A stretch of DNA of 64,000 nucleotides from Bosea sp. 29B (GTDB taxonomy: Bacteria; Pseudomonadota; Alphaproteobacteria; Rhizobiales; Beijerinckiaceae). The position numbers were made by a program, and so were the translations under genes. The stretch is from assembly GCF_902506165.1 (NCBI RefSeq), contig NZ_LR733817.1, positions 1,596,255-1,660,254 of the forward strand, written 5' to 3'. How positions within the stretch are numbered: the stretch's first letter is position 1; each line of letters begins with the position of its first letter. This document shows, piece by piece, positions 54,449 to 63,585 of this stretch. The notes below the pieces were generated by a model. The model saw only the letters and a list, made by a program, of their open reading frames with translations. It was not told the DNA's origin and ran no database searches.

Positions 54449-55564
54449 ATGCGCGTGGGGGTTCCCAAGGAAATCAAGGTCCATGAATATCGGGTCGGCC
54501 TGACGCCGGAAGCCACGCGAGAGTACGTGTCTGCGGGGCACGAGGTGCTTGTCGAGACGAATGCCGGTGCTGGCATCTCCGCCTCAGATCAGGCTTACGA
54601 AGCTGCCGGCGCACGCATCGCGGCAACCGCTGCCGAGATTTTCGCCAAGGCTGAGATGATCGTGAAGGTCAAAGAGCCTCAGCCGTCGGAATGGACCCAG
54701 CTTCGCGAAGGACAAATTCTCTTCACGTACCTGCACTTGGCTCCGGATCCGGAGCAGACGGCAGGCCTGCTGAATTCCGGCGTAACCGCGGTCGCCTATG
54801 AAACGGTGACGGATCGCTTTGGCGGCCTCCCTCTGCTCGCTCCCATGAGCGAAGTTGCCGGTCGACTTTCGATCGAAGCAGCGGGATCGTGCCTGCAGCG
54901 GCACGCGGGTGGCCGAGGCATGCTGATCGGAGGCGTGCCGGGCGTAGCGCCTGCGCGCGTTGCCATCATTGGCGGTGGGGTGGTTGGGACACACGCCGCC
55001 CGGATGGCCGCTGGGCTTGGAGCTGACATTGTCATTCTCGATCGGTCTCTCCCCCGCCTCAGGCAACTGGACGAGCATTTCGGTGGTCGCGTAAGAACGC
55101 GCTTTTCTACCCAACAGGCCATCGAAGAAGAGGTGCTCGCGGCCGACGTTGTGATCGGAGCCGTCCTCATTCCGGGCGCAGCAGCCCCCCGTCTCGTTTC
55201 CCGCGAACAGCTTTCGCGGATGAAGCGCGGAGCGGTGCTCGTCGATGTTGCGATCGATCAAGGCGGCTGTTTCGAAACATCCCGACCAACGACGCACGCT
55301 TCGCCGACCTTCGAGATCGAAGGGGTCATTCATTATTGCGTCGCCAACATGCCCGGAGCTGTCCCGCTCACATCGAGTTATGCCTTGAACAACGCCACGC
55401 TGCCGTTCGGCCTGGCATTGGCGGCACGTGGCCTGAAGGCGATTGAAGAAGACCCGCACCTCGCCGCCGGCCTGAATGTGCATCGAGGCCGAATCACAAA
55501 CCTCCAGGTCGCCGAGAGCCTCAACAAGCCATACGAGTCGGTTCAAAAGGCGATTGCCGCCTGA
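54449..55564 (+). CDS. ald: Alanine dehydrogenase
   Basis: 371 residues. NAD-dependent L-alanine to pyruvate and ammonia. MRVGVPKEIKVHEYRVGLTP (Arg at 15), VKVKEP (Lys), YLHLAP (His near 96) and DVAIDQGGC (Asp) are the substrate and catalytic residues. NAD-binding loop VAIIGGGVVGTHAARMAAGLGA. Codon use looks less GC-biased than in neighbours. Divergent from the Lrp gene. Confidence 0.95.
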   Translation: MRVGVPKEIKVHEYRVGLTPEATREYVSAGHEVLVETNAGAGISASDQAYEAAGARIAATAAEIFAKAEMIVKVKEPQPSEWTQLREGQILFTYLHLAPDPEQTAGLLNSGVTAVAYETVTDRFGGLPLLAPMSEVAGRLSIEAAGSCLQRHAGGRGMLIGGVPGVAPARVAIIGGGVVGTHAARMAAGLGADIVILDRSLPRLRQLDEHFGGRVRTRFSTQQAIEEEVLAADVVIGAVLIPGAAAPRLVSREQLSRMKRGAVLVDVAIDQGGCFETSRPTTHASPTFEIEGVIHYCVANMPGAVPLTSSYALNNATLPFGLALAARGLKAIEEDPHLAAGLNVHRGRITNLQVAESLNKPYESVQKAIAA

Positions 55565-55725
55565 TGATTGAGCTCTAGCTTCAAAGGACGACAGGGGGCG
55601 GAAGCGCACTGTGATCCTGCTCCCTTCCCGTGCCCTCACAAGGTCTGAAACGCTCCTTCCGGACCGCACCGGAGGCCGGCGAACACAGGCCGAATGTCCG
55701 CCCGGCCCTTTTCGGAGAGAAAAAT

Positions 55726-56100
55726 ATGTTCACTCACGTCATGATAGGCAGCAACGACTTGGAGCGGGCCAGAGTTTTTTACGACGCCACATTCGCCGCG
55801 TTGGGAGGCGAGCCGGGCGAAATGGATGCCAGGGGCAGGTTGATCTATGCCCACAACGACGGTCGGCTGATGATCACGAAGCCGATCGACGGCAATCCAG
55901 CAACCGCGGCCAACGGTGGGACTATCGGCATCGCCGCTGCGAGCCGTGACCATGTTCTCGCGTGGCACAAGGCCGGCACAACGCATGGCGGGACGGCGAT
56001 CGAGAGCCCACCCAGCGAGCGCCCGAATGGAGCGTTCGTCGCCTACCTTCGCGATCCCGACGGAAACAAGCTCACCGCGCGCTCTCGGCCAAAGAAGTAA
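55726..56100 (+). CDS. VOC-family protein (glyoxalase/dioxygenase-like)
   Basis: 124 residues. The VOC fold pattern MFTHVMIGSNDLERARVFYDATFAALG opens it; later LRDPDGNKL is the usual second metal-ligand block, though the metal-binding His here is at residue 4 only and the Glu is not clear. It follows ald by 161 bp. The ATG at 55726 has GGAGAGAAA upstream. Role unknown. Confidence 0.78.
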   Translation: MFTHVMIGSNDLERARVFYDATFAALGGEPGEMDARGRLIYAHNDGRLMITKPIDGNPATAANGGTIGIAAASRDHVLAWHKAGTTHGGTAIESPPSERPNGAFVAYLRDPDGNKLTARSRPKK

Positions 56101-56293
56101 CACAATCGGCAACAGCCGCGCCGAAGATCATCCTGCATTTCCGGAAATCCGCCGGCAAGCAGACAGCCCCGATCTCGGCCTCTCCTTTCGAATCAATCGG
56201 CCCACCAGGAGCCGGACCTCCGCGCAATCCCAGAAGGGTCGCTTCCGGTCGTTCCGTCGCTGCGCCTTAGAATTTGCTTTTGGGCAGAGAGCT

Positions 56294-56312
56294 AAAGTCC
56301 GCTTGTGGTGCA
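56294..56312 (+). repeat. GTCCGC-type dispersed repeat, copy D
   Basis: AAAGTCCGCTTGTGGTGCA; it continues with ACGCTGCCCCAGT, comparable to copy B's ACGCAGTCCCGGT. The 273 bp between 56101 and 56373 have no gene. Confidence 0.5.
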
Positions 56313-56373
56313 ACGCTGCCCCAGTCACTGGCGGCTGCTTGCGGCGATCCGGAAACGAGTGCGGTCTACCAGC

Positions 56374-56940
56374 CTATCCTCGCCGAGGAGCCCCGAGCGT
56401 TACGGTGGTCGGATACCGGTGATGCGGCGTCACATAGACCGCCTTCAGGGCCGGCTCGCGTTCCGCCAGGGCTGCGAGCTTGCCGATGTCGATGCCCTGC
56501 GAATCGACGGGCACCCCGACAACCCGCGCGCCGGCGGCCCGGAATGCCGCCCAGGTGAGCGAATAGCCCGGGTTCTCCACTGCGATCACCTGGCTGGCGT
56601 CCAGGATCGCAGTCGCGGCCAGAAACAGGCCCATCTGGCTCCCGCACGTCACCAGCAACTCGCCGGATGATACCACGAGGCCCCGGTCCTGAGCCAGATA
56701 ATCGGCCAGCGCGCTTCGCAGCGAGGCGGCGCCGCGTGGATCGCCATGAACCACAGCACGTCCACGCCGAGCGAACGGACGATCTCGGCTTGGGTGGTGG
56801 CGACCATCGCGTTCGCTCCGCTGTTGGAGCCCGTCACGAAGCCACCCACCGCGCGCCAACGAAGGGGGCTGCCAGATGGGCGGTGCCCGTCCCGGCCAAA
56901 GTCCGCGCCAGATGCGCGGCCATCCGCGTCCATACTCGTC
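56374..56940 (-). pseudogene. Broken MocR-type (PdxR/GabR) regulator, aminotransferase part
   Basis: Minus-strand translation of 56374-56745 reads GDPRGAASLRSALADYLAQ, then VTCGSQMGLFLAATAIL and VENPGYSLTWAAFRAAGA, ending YVTPHHRYPTTVTLGAPRRG at a stop. This is the first half of the aminotransferase-like domain of a MocR regulator; the PLP lysine half is missing. Upstream to about 56940 the family-like VWTRMAAHLARTLAG occurs in another frame, so a frameshift is also present. No GntR DNA-binding domain seen. Confidence 0.78.
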
Positions 56941-57135
56941 AACGATGGCGAGCACCCTGGAGCGAGGCCGTCGGTGATATCGCGTCCGAGAGGGAACGAG
57001 GCTCCGGCGCCGCTGGCCCGTTCGAGCACCGACATAGGCCTGCAGGGTTGCAGCTAGCCGTTCGCAGCTCTCAGGCCTGGGCCGGCGGTCGAATGACGAT
57101 GGTGCTGGTTTCCACGTCTTCCGGCTCCCATGCAG

Positions 57136-58290
57136 CTAACGCTCGATATCGATCCAGTATCCCGGCCGATAGGCTATCGGCAGGAAACGCGCGTGCAGCC
57201 GGCGAAGCGTGTCGTCAGGATCGAGATCGGCGAACAGCCCGGGATGCAGCCAACGGGCAATTCGCTGCAGCGCCACGAACTGGTAGGGGCTCGTATAGAA
57301 CTGGTGCCAGATCGCGTGGACGCGGCCGGCCCTGACCGCCTTCGTCGCTCGGAAGGCCGGCCGCGCCGCCAGCGCGGCGAGCTTCTCCTGCGCCTTGCGA
57401 AGATCGGCGCCGGGACCGAGACCGACCCAGGCGCCGCTCGGCGCCAGCGCCTCCCAGTTGCCGCCGGTGACGATCACCACGTCGGGATCGCGCACGATGA
57501 TGGTCTCGGGATTGATCGTCCCGAACGTGCCGGGGAGCAGCTCGCTGCCGAGATTGATGCCGCCTGCTGCGGCAACCATGGCGCCGAAATTCTCATTGCC
57601 GAAGGTCAGGCAGCATTCGTCGGAATAGCCGGGGATCCGGTCGAGCATGACCAGTGGTTTGGCGAGTGGACCGGCCGCGGCCAGCCGCTCCGTCACGCGA
57701 GCGATCTCCGCAGCCCGGAAGGCGATCAGTGCCTCGGCGACCTCGCTTTTGCCGAAGAGCTGTCCGAGCAGGCGCAGCGACGGCTCTGTGTTCCGCGAGG
57801 GCGCATGCCGGAAGTCGACATAGACGACCGGGATGCCCAGCGCCGCCAGCCGCTCGACCAGGCGGATCTCCTCGGCCGGGCGCTGCATCTCGGCGCCGAG
57901 CACGACGAGATCGGGCTGCAGCGAGATCGCCTTCTCGATATCGAAGGCGCCGCGACCGGGCGAGCCAAAGCGCGGCAGCGCCGCCTCCTGCGGAAAACGC
58001 GCGACATAGGCGGCATACGTGTCGGGATCGGATTTCTCGAAGTCCTCGCCCCAGCCGACGATGCGGCCGAACGGGTCATCGCGGTCCAGCGCCGCGGTGA
58101 CGTGGATCTGTCGGCCCTCGCCGAGGATGACGCGCCGGACGGGAACCGTGACGGAGACCTGTCGTCCCGCCACGTCGGTCACTGTGACGATCTCCGCCAC
58201 CGCGCGCGCCGGCATGAGCGCGAGCCAGGTCAGCAGCAAGAGCGCAAGCCAGCGCAGGGCGGTCACAGCGCTGAGCCCGGCCCAGCGCAT
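57136..58290 (-). CDS. ABC transporter substrate-binding protein, iron-siderophore type (FecB/BtuF-like)
   Basis: 384 residues. A signal peptide (ALRWLALLLLTWLALMPARAVA) then EIVTVTDVAGRQVSVTVPVRRVIL, the family start. ISLQPDLVVLGAEM and GNWEALAPSGAWVGL, FYTSPYQFVALQRIARWLHPGLFADLD follow. It should bind a ferric siderophore or similar chelate in the periplasm. It lies 2 bp after the TonB receptor gene but has no FecCDE-type permease or ATPase here. ATG at 58290. Confidence 0.88.
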   Translation of the reverse strand: MRWAGLSAVTALRWLALLLLTWLALMPARAVAEIVTVTDVAGRQVSVTVPVRRVILGEGRQIHVTAALDRDDPFGRIVGWGEDFEKSDPDTYAAYVARFPQEAALPRFGSPGRGAFDIEKAISLQPDLVVLGAEMQRPAEEIRLVERLAALGIPVVYVDFRHAPSRNTEPSLRLLGQLFGKSEVAEALIAFRAAEIARVTERLAAAGPLAKPLVMLDRIPGYSDECCLTFGNENFGAMVAAAGGINLGSELLPGTFGTINPETIIVRDPDVVIVTGGNWEALAPSGAWVGLGPGADLRKAQEKLAALAARPAFRATKAVRAGRVHAIWHQFYTSPYQFVALQRIARWLHPGLFADLDPDDTLRRLHARFLPIAYRPGYWIDIER

Positions 58291-58292
58291 GC

Positions 58293-60488
58293 TCAAAGAT
58301 CCATCGACATCGACAGCCGGAAGGTGCGCGGCGCGCCGACATAGAAGGTGCCGAAGGAGGCGACGCTCGACCAGTACTTGGTGTCGGCGACGTTCTGGAC
58401 CGTAGCGCGGAACACGGTCTTGCGCCCGGCGATCTCGGTGGCGTAGCGCGCGCCAAGGTCGAACCGCGTCCAGTCCGGCAACGACTGCGTATTGGCCGCA
58501 TCGACATACTGCTTGCCGGTGTAGACCAGAGCCCCGGTGAGCGTCAGGCCCCTGAGCCAGGGCACGTCCCATTCGGCGCCGAGATTGAGCTGGATCGGCG
58601 CAACGCCGATCGGCCGGTTGCCGGTATTGGCGGCAACCGCGGTCTTGGTCAGCTTTCCGTCGAGTAGGGAGGCGCCACCCAACAGGCGCAGCTGCGGCGT
58701 GACCTCGCCATAGACGCTGAGCTCGAGCCCGCGCACGCGCTGCTCGCCGGTCACGGAGAACAGGCCGCCATTCAGTTCGCCGCTGGGCTTGCTGATCTGG
58801 AAGCCGGCGAGCGAGGCACCGAAGCTGCCATACTGCAGCTTGACGCCCGCCTCGTACTGCTTGGTGCGGTAAGGTGCGAAGGTCTCGCCGGCATTGCTCG
58901 CTGTGGTCGGGGCGACGTCGCCGCGGCTCAGGCCCTCCACGTAATTCGCGTAGACCGAGAGGTAATCCAGCGGCCGCAGCACGAGGCCGACCATCGGCGT
59001 GGTGGCGCTCTCGTCATAGGCCGAGGTCAGGATGCCAGTCCCCGCCGCATAATTGTTGGTCGCGACCGACTGGCGCCGGAGACCGAGCGTCAGCATGACG
59101 CGGTCGTCGAAGGCCGACATCGTGTCGGCCAGCGCGAAGCTGGTCAGGTCGCTGTCGGAGAGGCGCGTGCGCGGGGCGCGGCTCGCAAACTGCGTGGCGC
59201 TCCAGCTCGGCGCATAGATGTTCGAGAGGACGGCCGTGCCGTTCGTCAGGGCCCGTTCGAGCGTCTCGCGATAATAGGAGGCCTGCAGCGTCAGCGAATG
59301 CTTGACGAAGCCGGTCTCGAAGCGGGCGCGGATGCCGGCTTCGTAACTCTGTCGGCTGACACCGAGATCGAAATATTGCGGCGTGTGGCTGGTATCGCCA
59401 CGGGCGTTAAGGATGGTCGGCAGGCCGAAGAAGCGCTCGACCCGGGTCTGCGAGCCGCCGGCATTGCCGAAGACGGTGATGTTGTCGGTGAGGTCGAATT
59501 CGTTCTTCCACAGCACCGAGCGATCATCGATGCGCGACCATTCCCAAGGCTGGATGACGTTCTCGCGCCCGCTTGGGGCCGAGGGGACGCGCAGGCCCCG
59601 CGTCATCAGGAACGGACGGTTCGGCGCGTCGAGCTCGTCCCGCTGCGCAAGCGCATAGAGCCAGCTGCGGAAGCGCGCGCCCTGATAATCAAGCGCCAGC
59701 GAGCCGATGCCGGTCGTCTCGGATTGCCGGTTCACCGCCGTATCGCCACCGCGCAGCGAACCGTTGACGCGCACGCCGAACTCGCGGCCAGCACCGAAAC
59801 GGCGAGCGACGTCAAAGGTCGCGCCGCCATAGGCCCGCGACGAGAACTCGGCGCCGACGCGGGTGAGATTGCCCTCGGCGCGCTTGGGCACGACGTTGAT
59901 CACGCCGCCAACGCCGCCATTGGGCGCGATGCCGGTCAGCGCCGCCGCCGGGCCCTTCAGCACCTCGATGCGCTCGGCATAGTCGGTGAAGACGCGATAG
60001 TTCGGCGCGACGCCATAGACGCCGTCGAAGGCGATCTCGCCGCTATTGCCCTCGCCGACCGGAAAGCCGCGGATATTGAAGGAATCGACGGTGCCACCCG
60101 TGGGATGCGAGCTGCGCACCGACGGATCGAGGATCAGCGCGTCGGCGACCGTCGAGGCCTGGAGATTGCGGGCGAGTTCGCCGGTGTAGCTCGTCGTGCT
60201 GAACGGGGATTTCAGCGTCTCGGCATTGCCGAGCAGGCCGAGCCGGCTGCCCTGGGCGACCTGGCCGCCAGCGAAGGGCGCCGGCACGCCGGAGGCGCGG
60301 GCCGGACCTTCGACCACGATCTCGTCGAGCCGTACCTGACCGTCATTGCGCTCCTGGGCACTTGCTGCCGAAGCGGCGAGGACGGCAAGGGCCGTGCCCG
60401 CCAGCAAGGACAGCGCGAGCCTTGCGCGCCCGGCAGCACCGCAGGGAACCGACCGAGATGGCAACATTGCGAGACGAATTTTCGGCAT
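58293..60488 (-). CDS. TonB-dependent siderophore receptor
   Basis: 731 residues. A signal peptide (LALSLLAGTALAVLAASAASA) is followed by a TonB box-like VRLDEIVVEG, the plug domain (GVYGVAPNYRVFTDYAERIEVLKGPAAALTG) and a 22-strand barrel ending FRLSMSMDL, with terminal Leu rather than Phe. It imports a ferric chelate across the outer membrane with energy from TonB. First gene of the receptor-binding protein pair. Confidence 0.92.
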   Translation of the reverse strand: MPKIRLAMLPSRSVPCGAAGRARLALSLLAGTALAVLAASAASAQERNDGQVRLDEIVVEGPARASGVPAPFAGGQVAQGSRLGLLGNAETLKSPFSTTSYTGELARNLQASTVADALILDPSVRSSHPTGGTVDSFNIRGFPVGEGNSGEIAFDGVYGVAPNYRVFTDYAERIEVLKGPAAALTGIAPNGGVGGVINVVPKRAEGNLTRVGAEFSSRAYGGATFDVARRFGAGREFGVRVNGSLRGGDTAVNRQSETTGIGSLALDYQGARFRSWLYALAQRDELDAPNRPFLMTRGLRVPSAPSGRENVIQPWEWSRIDDRSVLWKNEFDLTDNITVFGNAGGSQTRVERFFGLPTILNARGDTSHTPQYFDLGVSRQSYEAGIRARFETGFVKHSLTLQASYYRETLERALTNGTAVLSNIYAPSWSATQFASRAPRTRLSDSDLTSFALADTMSAFDDRVMLTLGLRRQSVATNNYAAGTGILTSAYDESATTPMVGLVLRPLDYLSVYANYVEGLSRGDVAPTTASNAGETFAPYRTKQYEAGVKLQYGSFGASLAGFQISKPSGELNGGLFSVTGEQRVRGLELSVYGEVTPQLRLLGGASLLDGKLTKTAVAANTGNRPIGVAPIQLNLGAEWDVPWLRGLTLTGALVYTGKQYVDAANTQSLPDWTRFDLGARYATEIAGRKTVFRATVQNVADTKYWSSVASFGTFYVGAPRTFRLSMSMDL

Positions 60489-60798
60489 AACGAGACCCCG
60501 GGACCGCCGCCGGAGTTGATTCCAGCTGGCGGGGGACCCTGTTCGTCACGGGCGAAAAAGAAAAGCACGCGGACGTTGTAATGCAATACGATCAATAGAT
60601 CGCAGATCTACGTGCCAATTTTGCAACGAATACTTTATAATTACTTCAATCAATGCATTTTCGCGAGCACACCGACAGCGCCGCACGAACGCTCGCGCGA
60701 CGTCATCTCATGATCGAGCGATGCGGTAGCGCGGTGCGGCCTCGACCGTCGACCGCGTTTATTCGTGGGGGGCTTCTGAAAATTAGAGGCAGGCGCCT
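60489..60798. promoter_or_regulatory. AT-rich gap upstream of the TonB receptor
   Basis: 310 bp between the LysR gene and the receptor. It is AT-rich around 60590-60660 (AATACTTTATAATTACTTC). It holds the receptor promoter on the minus strand. I see no strong Fur, Irr or RirA palindrome. Confidence 0.45.
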
Positions 60799-61698
60799 TC
60801 AGGCGGCGTAGCGCCTGACCAGTTCGCGTGCGGCAGAGATCTCGTCGCAGATCCACTCGTCGACCAGCTTAACCTCGCGGCGCCGGCGCATGCCCGGCGG
60901 CCGGACGAGGTAATAGGAAATGCCGGTCGGAACGGCCTTGCGCAGCGGCACGATGAGCCTGCCGTCCTGGATCGCCTCATGGGCGAGGACGACATCAGTC
61001 ATGGCGACACCCAGCCCGGCCTCGGCGGCGCTCAGCGCCATGTCGAGCGCATCGAAATCGAGCCCATGCCGGGTCTCGATCTGCATTCCCGATTTCTCGG
61101 ACCAGGTCCGCCAGTCGCGCCGGTCGGGCAGCGGATGGAGCAACGTCGCCTCAGGCAGGTCCGCGCCGGAGAAGCGGCCGCCACCATAGGATGGCGCGCA
61201 GACCGGCAGGATCCATTCCGGATAGAGCTCGGTGACGCAATCGAGCGGCCAGTTGCCCATGCCGTAGCGGATGCCGAGATCGGCGTCGGCATCGTTGAGC
61301 GTCATGTCGTTCAGCCGGGTCTGGACGCTGACCTTCACCAGCGGGTGCCGTTCCTGGAACGCCTTCAGGCGCGGCAGCAGCCAGCGCAGCGCGAAGGTCG
61401 GCAGGCATTTGATCGTGACCGTCTCCTGCTCGGCGCGGAACGGCGTGATCGCCTCGGCGATGTGATCGAACGCCTCCTTAACGCTGAGCGCAAGGCGCTG
61501 GCCGGCATCGGTGATCTCGAGCCCGTTGTGGGTGCGCTGGAACAGCGGCGTGCCAAGCTGGTCCTCGAGGATCTTGACCTGCCGGCTGACCGCGCTCTCG
61601 CTGACATTGAGCGCCGCTGCGGCCTTCTTGATGCTGAGCTGGGCGGCGACGATCTCGAAGCAGCGCAAGGCATTGAGCGAGGGCAGCCGGCGGGTCAT
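60799..61698 (-). CDS. LysR-family transcriptional regulator (GcvA-like)
   Basis: 299 residues from the ATG at 61698. HTH: LSIKKAAAALNVSESAVSRQVKILEDQLGTPLFQR. The effector domain has the GcvA-like DLGIRYGMGNWP and LLHPLPDRRDWRTW. Longer in-frame starts would run into the permease gene. It probably controls the receptor pair or the importer on either side. Confidence 0.9.
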   Translation of the reverse strand: MTRRLPSLNALRCFEIVAAQLSIKKAAAALNVSESAVSRQVKILEDQLGTPLFQRTHNGLEITDAGQRLALSVKEAFDHIAEAITPFRAEQETVTIKCLPTFALRWLLPRLKAFQERHPLVKVSVQTRLNDMTLNDADADLGIRYGMGNWPLDCVTELYPEWILPVCAPSYGGGRFSGADLPEATLLHPLPDRRDWRTWSEKSGMQIETRHGLDFDALDMALSAAEAGLGVAMTDVVLAHEAIQDGRLIVPLRKAVPTGISYYLVRPPGMRRRREVKLVDEWICDEISAARELVRRYAA

Positions 61699-61738
61699 GG
61701 CTGCGGGCTCGGGCGCGGTGCTGTCGCGGCCGCCCGTC

Positions 61739-62623
61739 TCATCGGATGTCCATGCGCGGGTCGAGCGCATCCCTCAGCCCGTCTCCTGTGAAGTTGAAGC
61801 TCGTCACCGCCAGTGTAATGGCGATCCCGGGCAGGATCGCAAGCCATGGCGCGCTCGTCAGGTAGATCTGGGCGTTATTGAGCATGTTTCCCCAGCTCGC
61901 GGCCGGCGGCTGGATGCCGTAGCCGAGGAAACTGACATAGGATTCGAGCAGGATGGCGCGGGCGACGTTCAGCGTCGCCGCGACGACGATCGGCGCCGTG
62001 GCGTTGGGCAGGAGCTCGCGGAGCATCACCCGCAGATGCGAGGCGCCGAAGGAGCGCGCCGCCATGGCATAGTCCTGGTCGCGCAGGGACTTGATCTGCG
62101 CCTCGACGATGCGCGCGACATTCATCCAGGAGGTCGCGGCGATCAGGAGGACCATCGAGGTCAGACCCGGCTTGACCAGCGCCGCCAGCGCCAGCAGCAG
62201 GAAGATCGTCGGAAAGCACAGGATCGCGTCGACGAAGCGCATCAGCAGCGAGCCCACGGCGCCGCCGTGATAGCCGGCGATCATGCCGACACCGGTGCCG
62301 ATGGCGATCGCGATCGCCATCGCGGTAAAGCCGATGCCGAGCGAGATGCGCCCGCCCATCATCAGGCGAGCCAGCATGTCGCGGCCGAGTTCGTCGGTGC
62401 CGAGCAGATGCGCGCCCGCCAGCGGCGGCGCGAACCGGTTCATCACGTCGATATGGGTCTCGTCGAACGGCAGCAGAAACGGGCCGAGGAAGCAGGTAAG
62501 CGCCAGGATGAGGATCACCGCCGAGCCCGCCATGGCGAGCCGGTGCCGCCGGAAGCGGCTCCAGCCGCTTTTCCGGGCAAGGCTTTCGGAATCGATCGGC
62601 AACTGGAATACGTCTGCGCTCAT
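61739..62623 (-). CDS. ABC transporter permease, DppC type
   Basis: 294 residues. AGAHLLGTDELGRDMLARLMMGGRISLGIG and the EAA loop YAMAARSFGASHLRVMLRELLPNAT mark the DppC type; GYGIQPPAASWGNML follows. Starts 2 bp after the DppB-type stop. Part of the importer that continues past the right edge of the window. Confidence 0.93.
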   Translation of the reverse strand: MSADVFQLPIDSESLARKSGWSRFRRHRLAMAGSAVILILALTCFLGPFLLPFDETHIDVMNRFAPPLAGAHLLGTDELGRDMLARLMMGGRISLGIGFTAMAIAIAIGTGVGMIAGYHGGAVGSLLMRFVDAILCFPTIFLLLALAALVKPGLTSMVLLIAATSWMNVARIVEAQIKSLRDQDYAMAARSFGASHLRVMLRELLPNATAPIVVAATLNVARAILLESYVSFLGYGIQPPAASWGNMLNNAQIYLTSAPWLAILPGIAITLAVTSFNFTGDGLRDALDPRMDIR

Positions 62624-62625
62624 GG

Positions 62626-63576
62626 TCAGCCCAGCCTGATGCGTGGATCGGCGACCGCGTAGAGCATGTCGGCGATCAGCGAGCCGATCAGCACCATCAG
62701 CGCCGACAGCATCAGGATGCCCATCACCACCGGATAGTCGCGGTACTCGATCGAATCGAGGAAGAGCCGGCCCATGCCCGGCCAGGTGAATACGGTCTCG
62801 GTTACGAGCGCCCCGCCGAGCAGGGTCGGAAACTGCAGGCCGGCGAGCGTGATCAGCGGCAGCAAGGCATTACGCAGGGCATGACGGCGCAGCACCGCCT
62901 GCTCCGGCAGGCCCTTGGCGCGGGCGGTGCGGATGTAATCCTGGCCGACCACGTCGAGCACGGCCGAGCGCGTAAAGCGCGCCCAGATCGCCGTCTCGAC
63001 CAGGGCCAGGACCAGGACCGGCGCGATCATATGGTGCAGCACGTCGGCGAGCGAGCCGTCGCCGATCGTCTGGCGGTTGCCGGCCGGCAGCCAGCCGAGC
63101 TCGACCGAAAAGAAATAGATCGCGATCAGGCCGAACCAGAAGGTCGGGATCGACAGGCCGATCATGGCGCCGACCGTCGCCGCCATGTCGAAGATCGAAT
63201 AGCGTCGGATCGCGCCGAGGATGCCGATGGCGCAGCCGAGCAGCATGGCGATCAAGGTCGAGGCCGCCATCAATTCGAAGGTCGCGCGCAGATGCGAGGC
63301 GATGACGCTCCAGACCGGGGCATTGTCGCGATAGGAGCGGCCCCAGTCGCCGGTCAGCATGCGCCGCAGCCAATCGAGATACTGCACCGGCAGCGGCCGA
63401 TCGAGACCGAGCTCGCGGCTGATCCGGTCGAGATCTTCCTGCGTCATCTGGGCCGATTGGGCGAATTGCGACATCGGCCCGCCGGGCGCCAGGTGCAGGA
63501 TGGCAAAGCCGATCGCCGAGACGATCGTGAGGAGGAGCAGCGACTGCCAGAGTCGCCTTGCGAGGAACGGCCCCAT
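62626..63576 (-). CDS. ABC transporter permease, DppB type
   Basis: 316 residues. LARRLWQSLLLLTIVSAIGFAILHLAPGGPM is a standard start and the EAA loop is YIRTARAKGLPEQAVLRRHALRNALL. Six membrane segments. It follows the binding-protein stop by 9 bp and pairs with the next permease. Confidence 0.93.
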   Translation of the reverse strand: MGPFLARRLWQSLLLLTIVSAIGFAILHLAPGGPMSQFAQSAQMTQEDLDRISRELGLDRPLPVQYLDWLRRMLTGDWGRSYRDNAPVWSVIASHLRATFELMAASTLIAMLLGCAIGILGAIRRYSIFDMAATVGAMIGLSIPTFWFGLIAIYFFSVELGWLPAGNRQTIGDGSLADVLHHMIAPVLVLALVETAIWARFTRSAVLDVVGQDYIRTARAKGLPEQAVLRRHALRNALLPLITLAGLQFPTLLGGALVTETVFTWPGMGRLFLDSIEYRDYPVVMGILMLSALMVLIGSLIADMLYAVADPRIRLG

Positions 63577-63585
63577 CTCAGCCGG

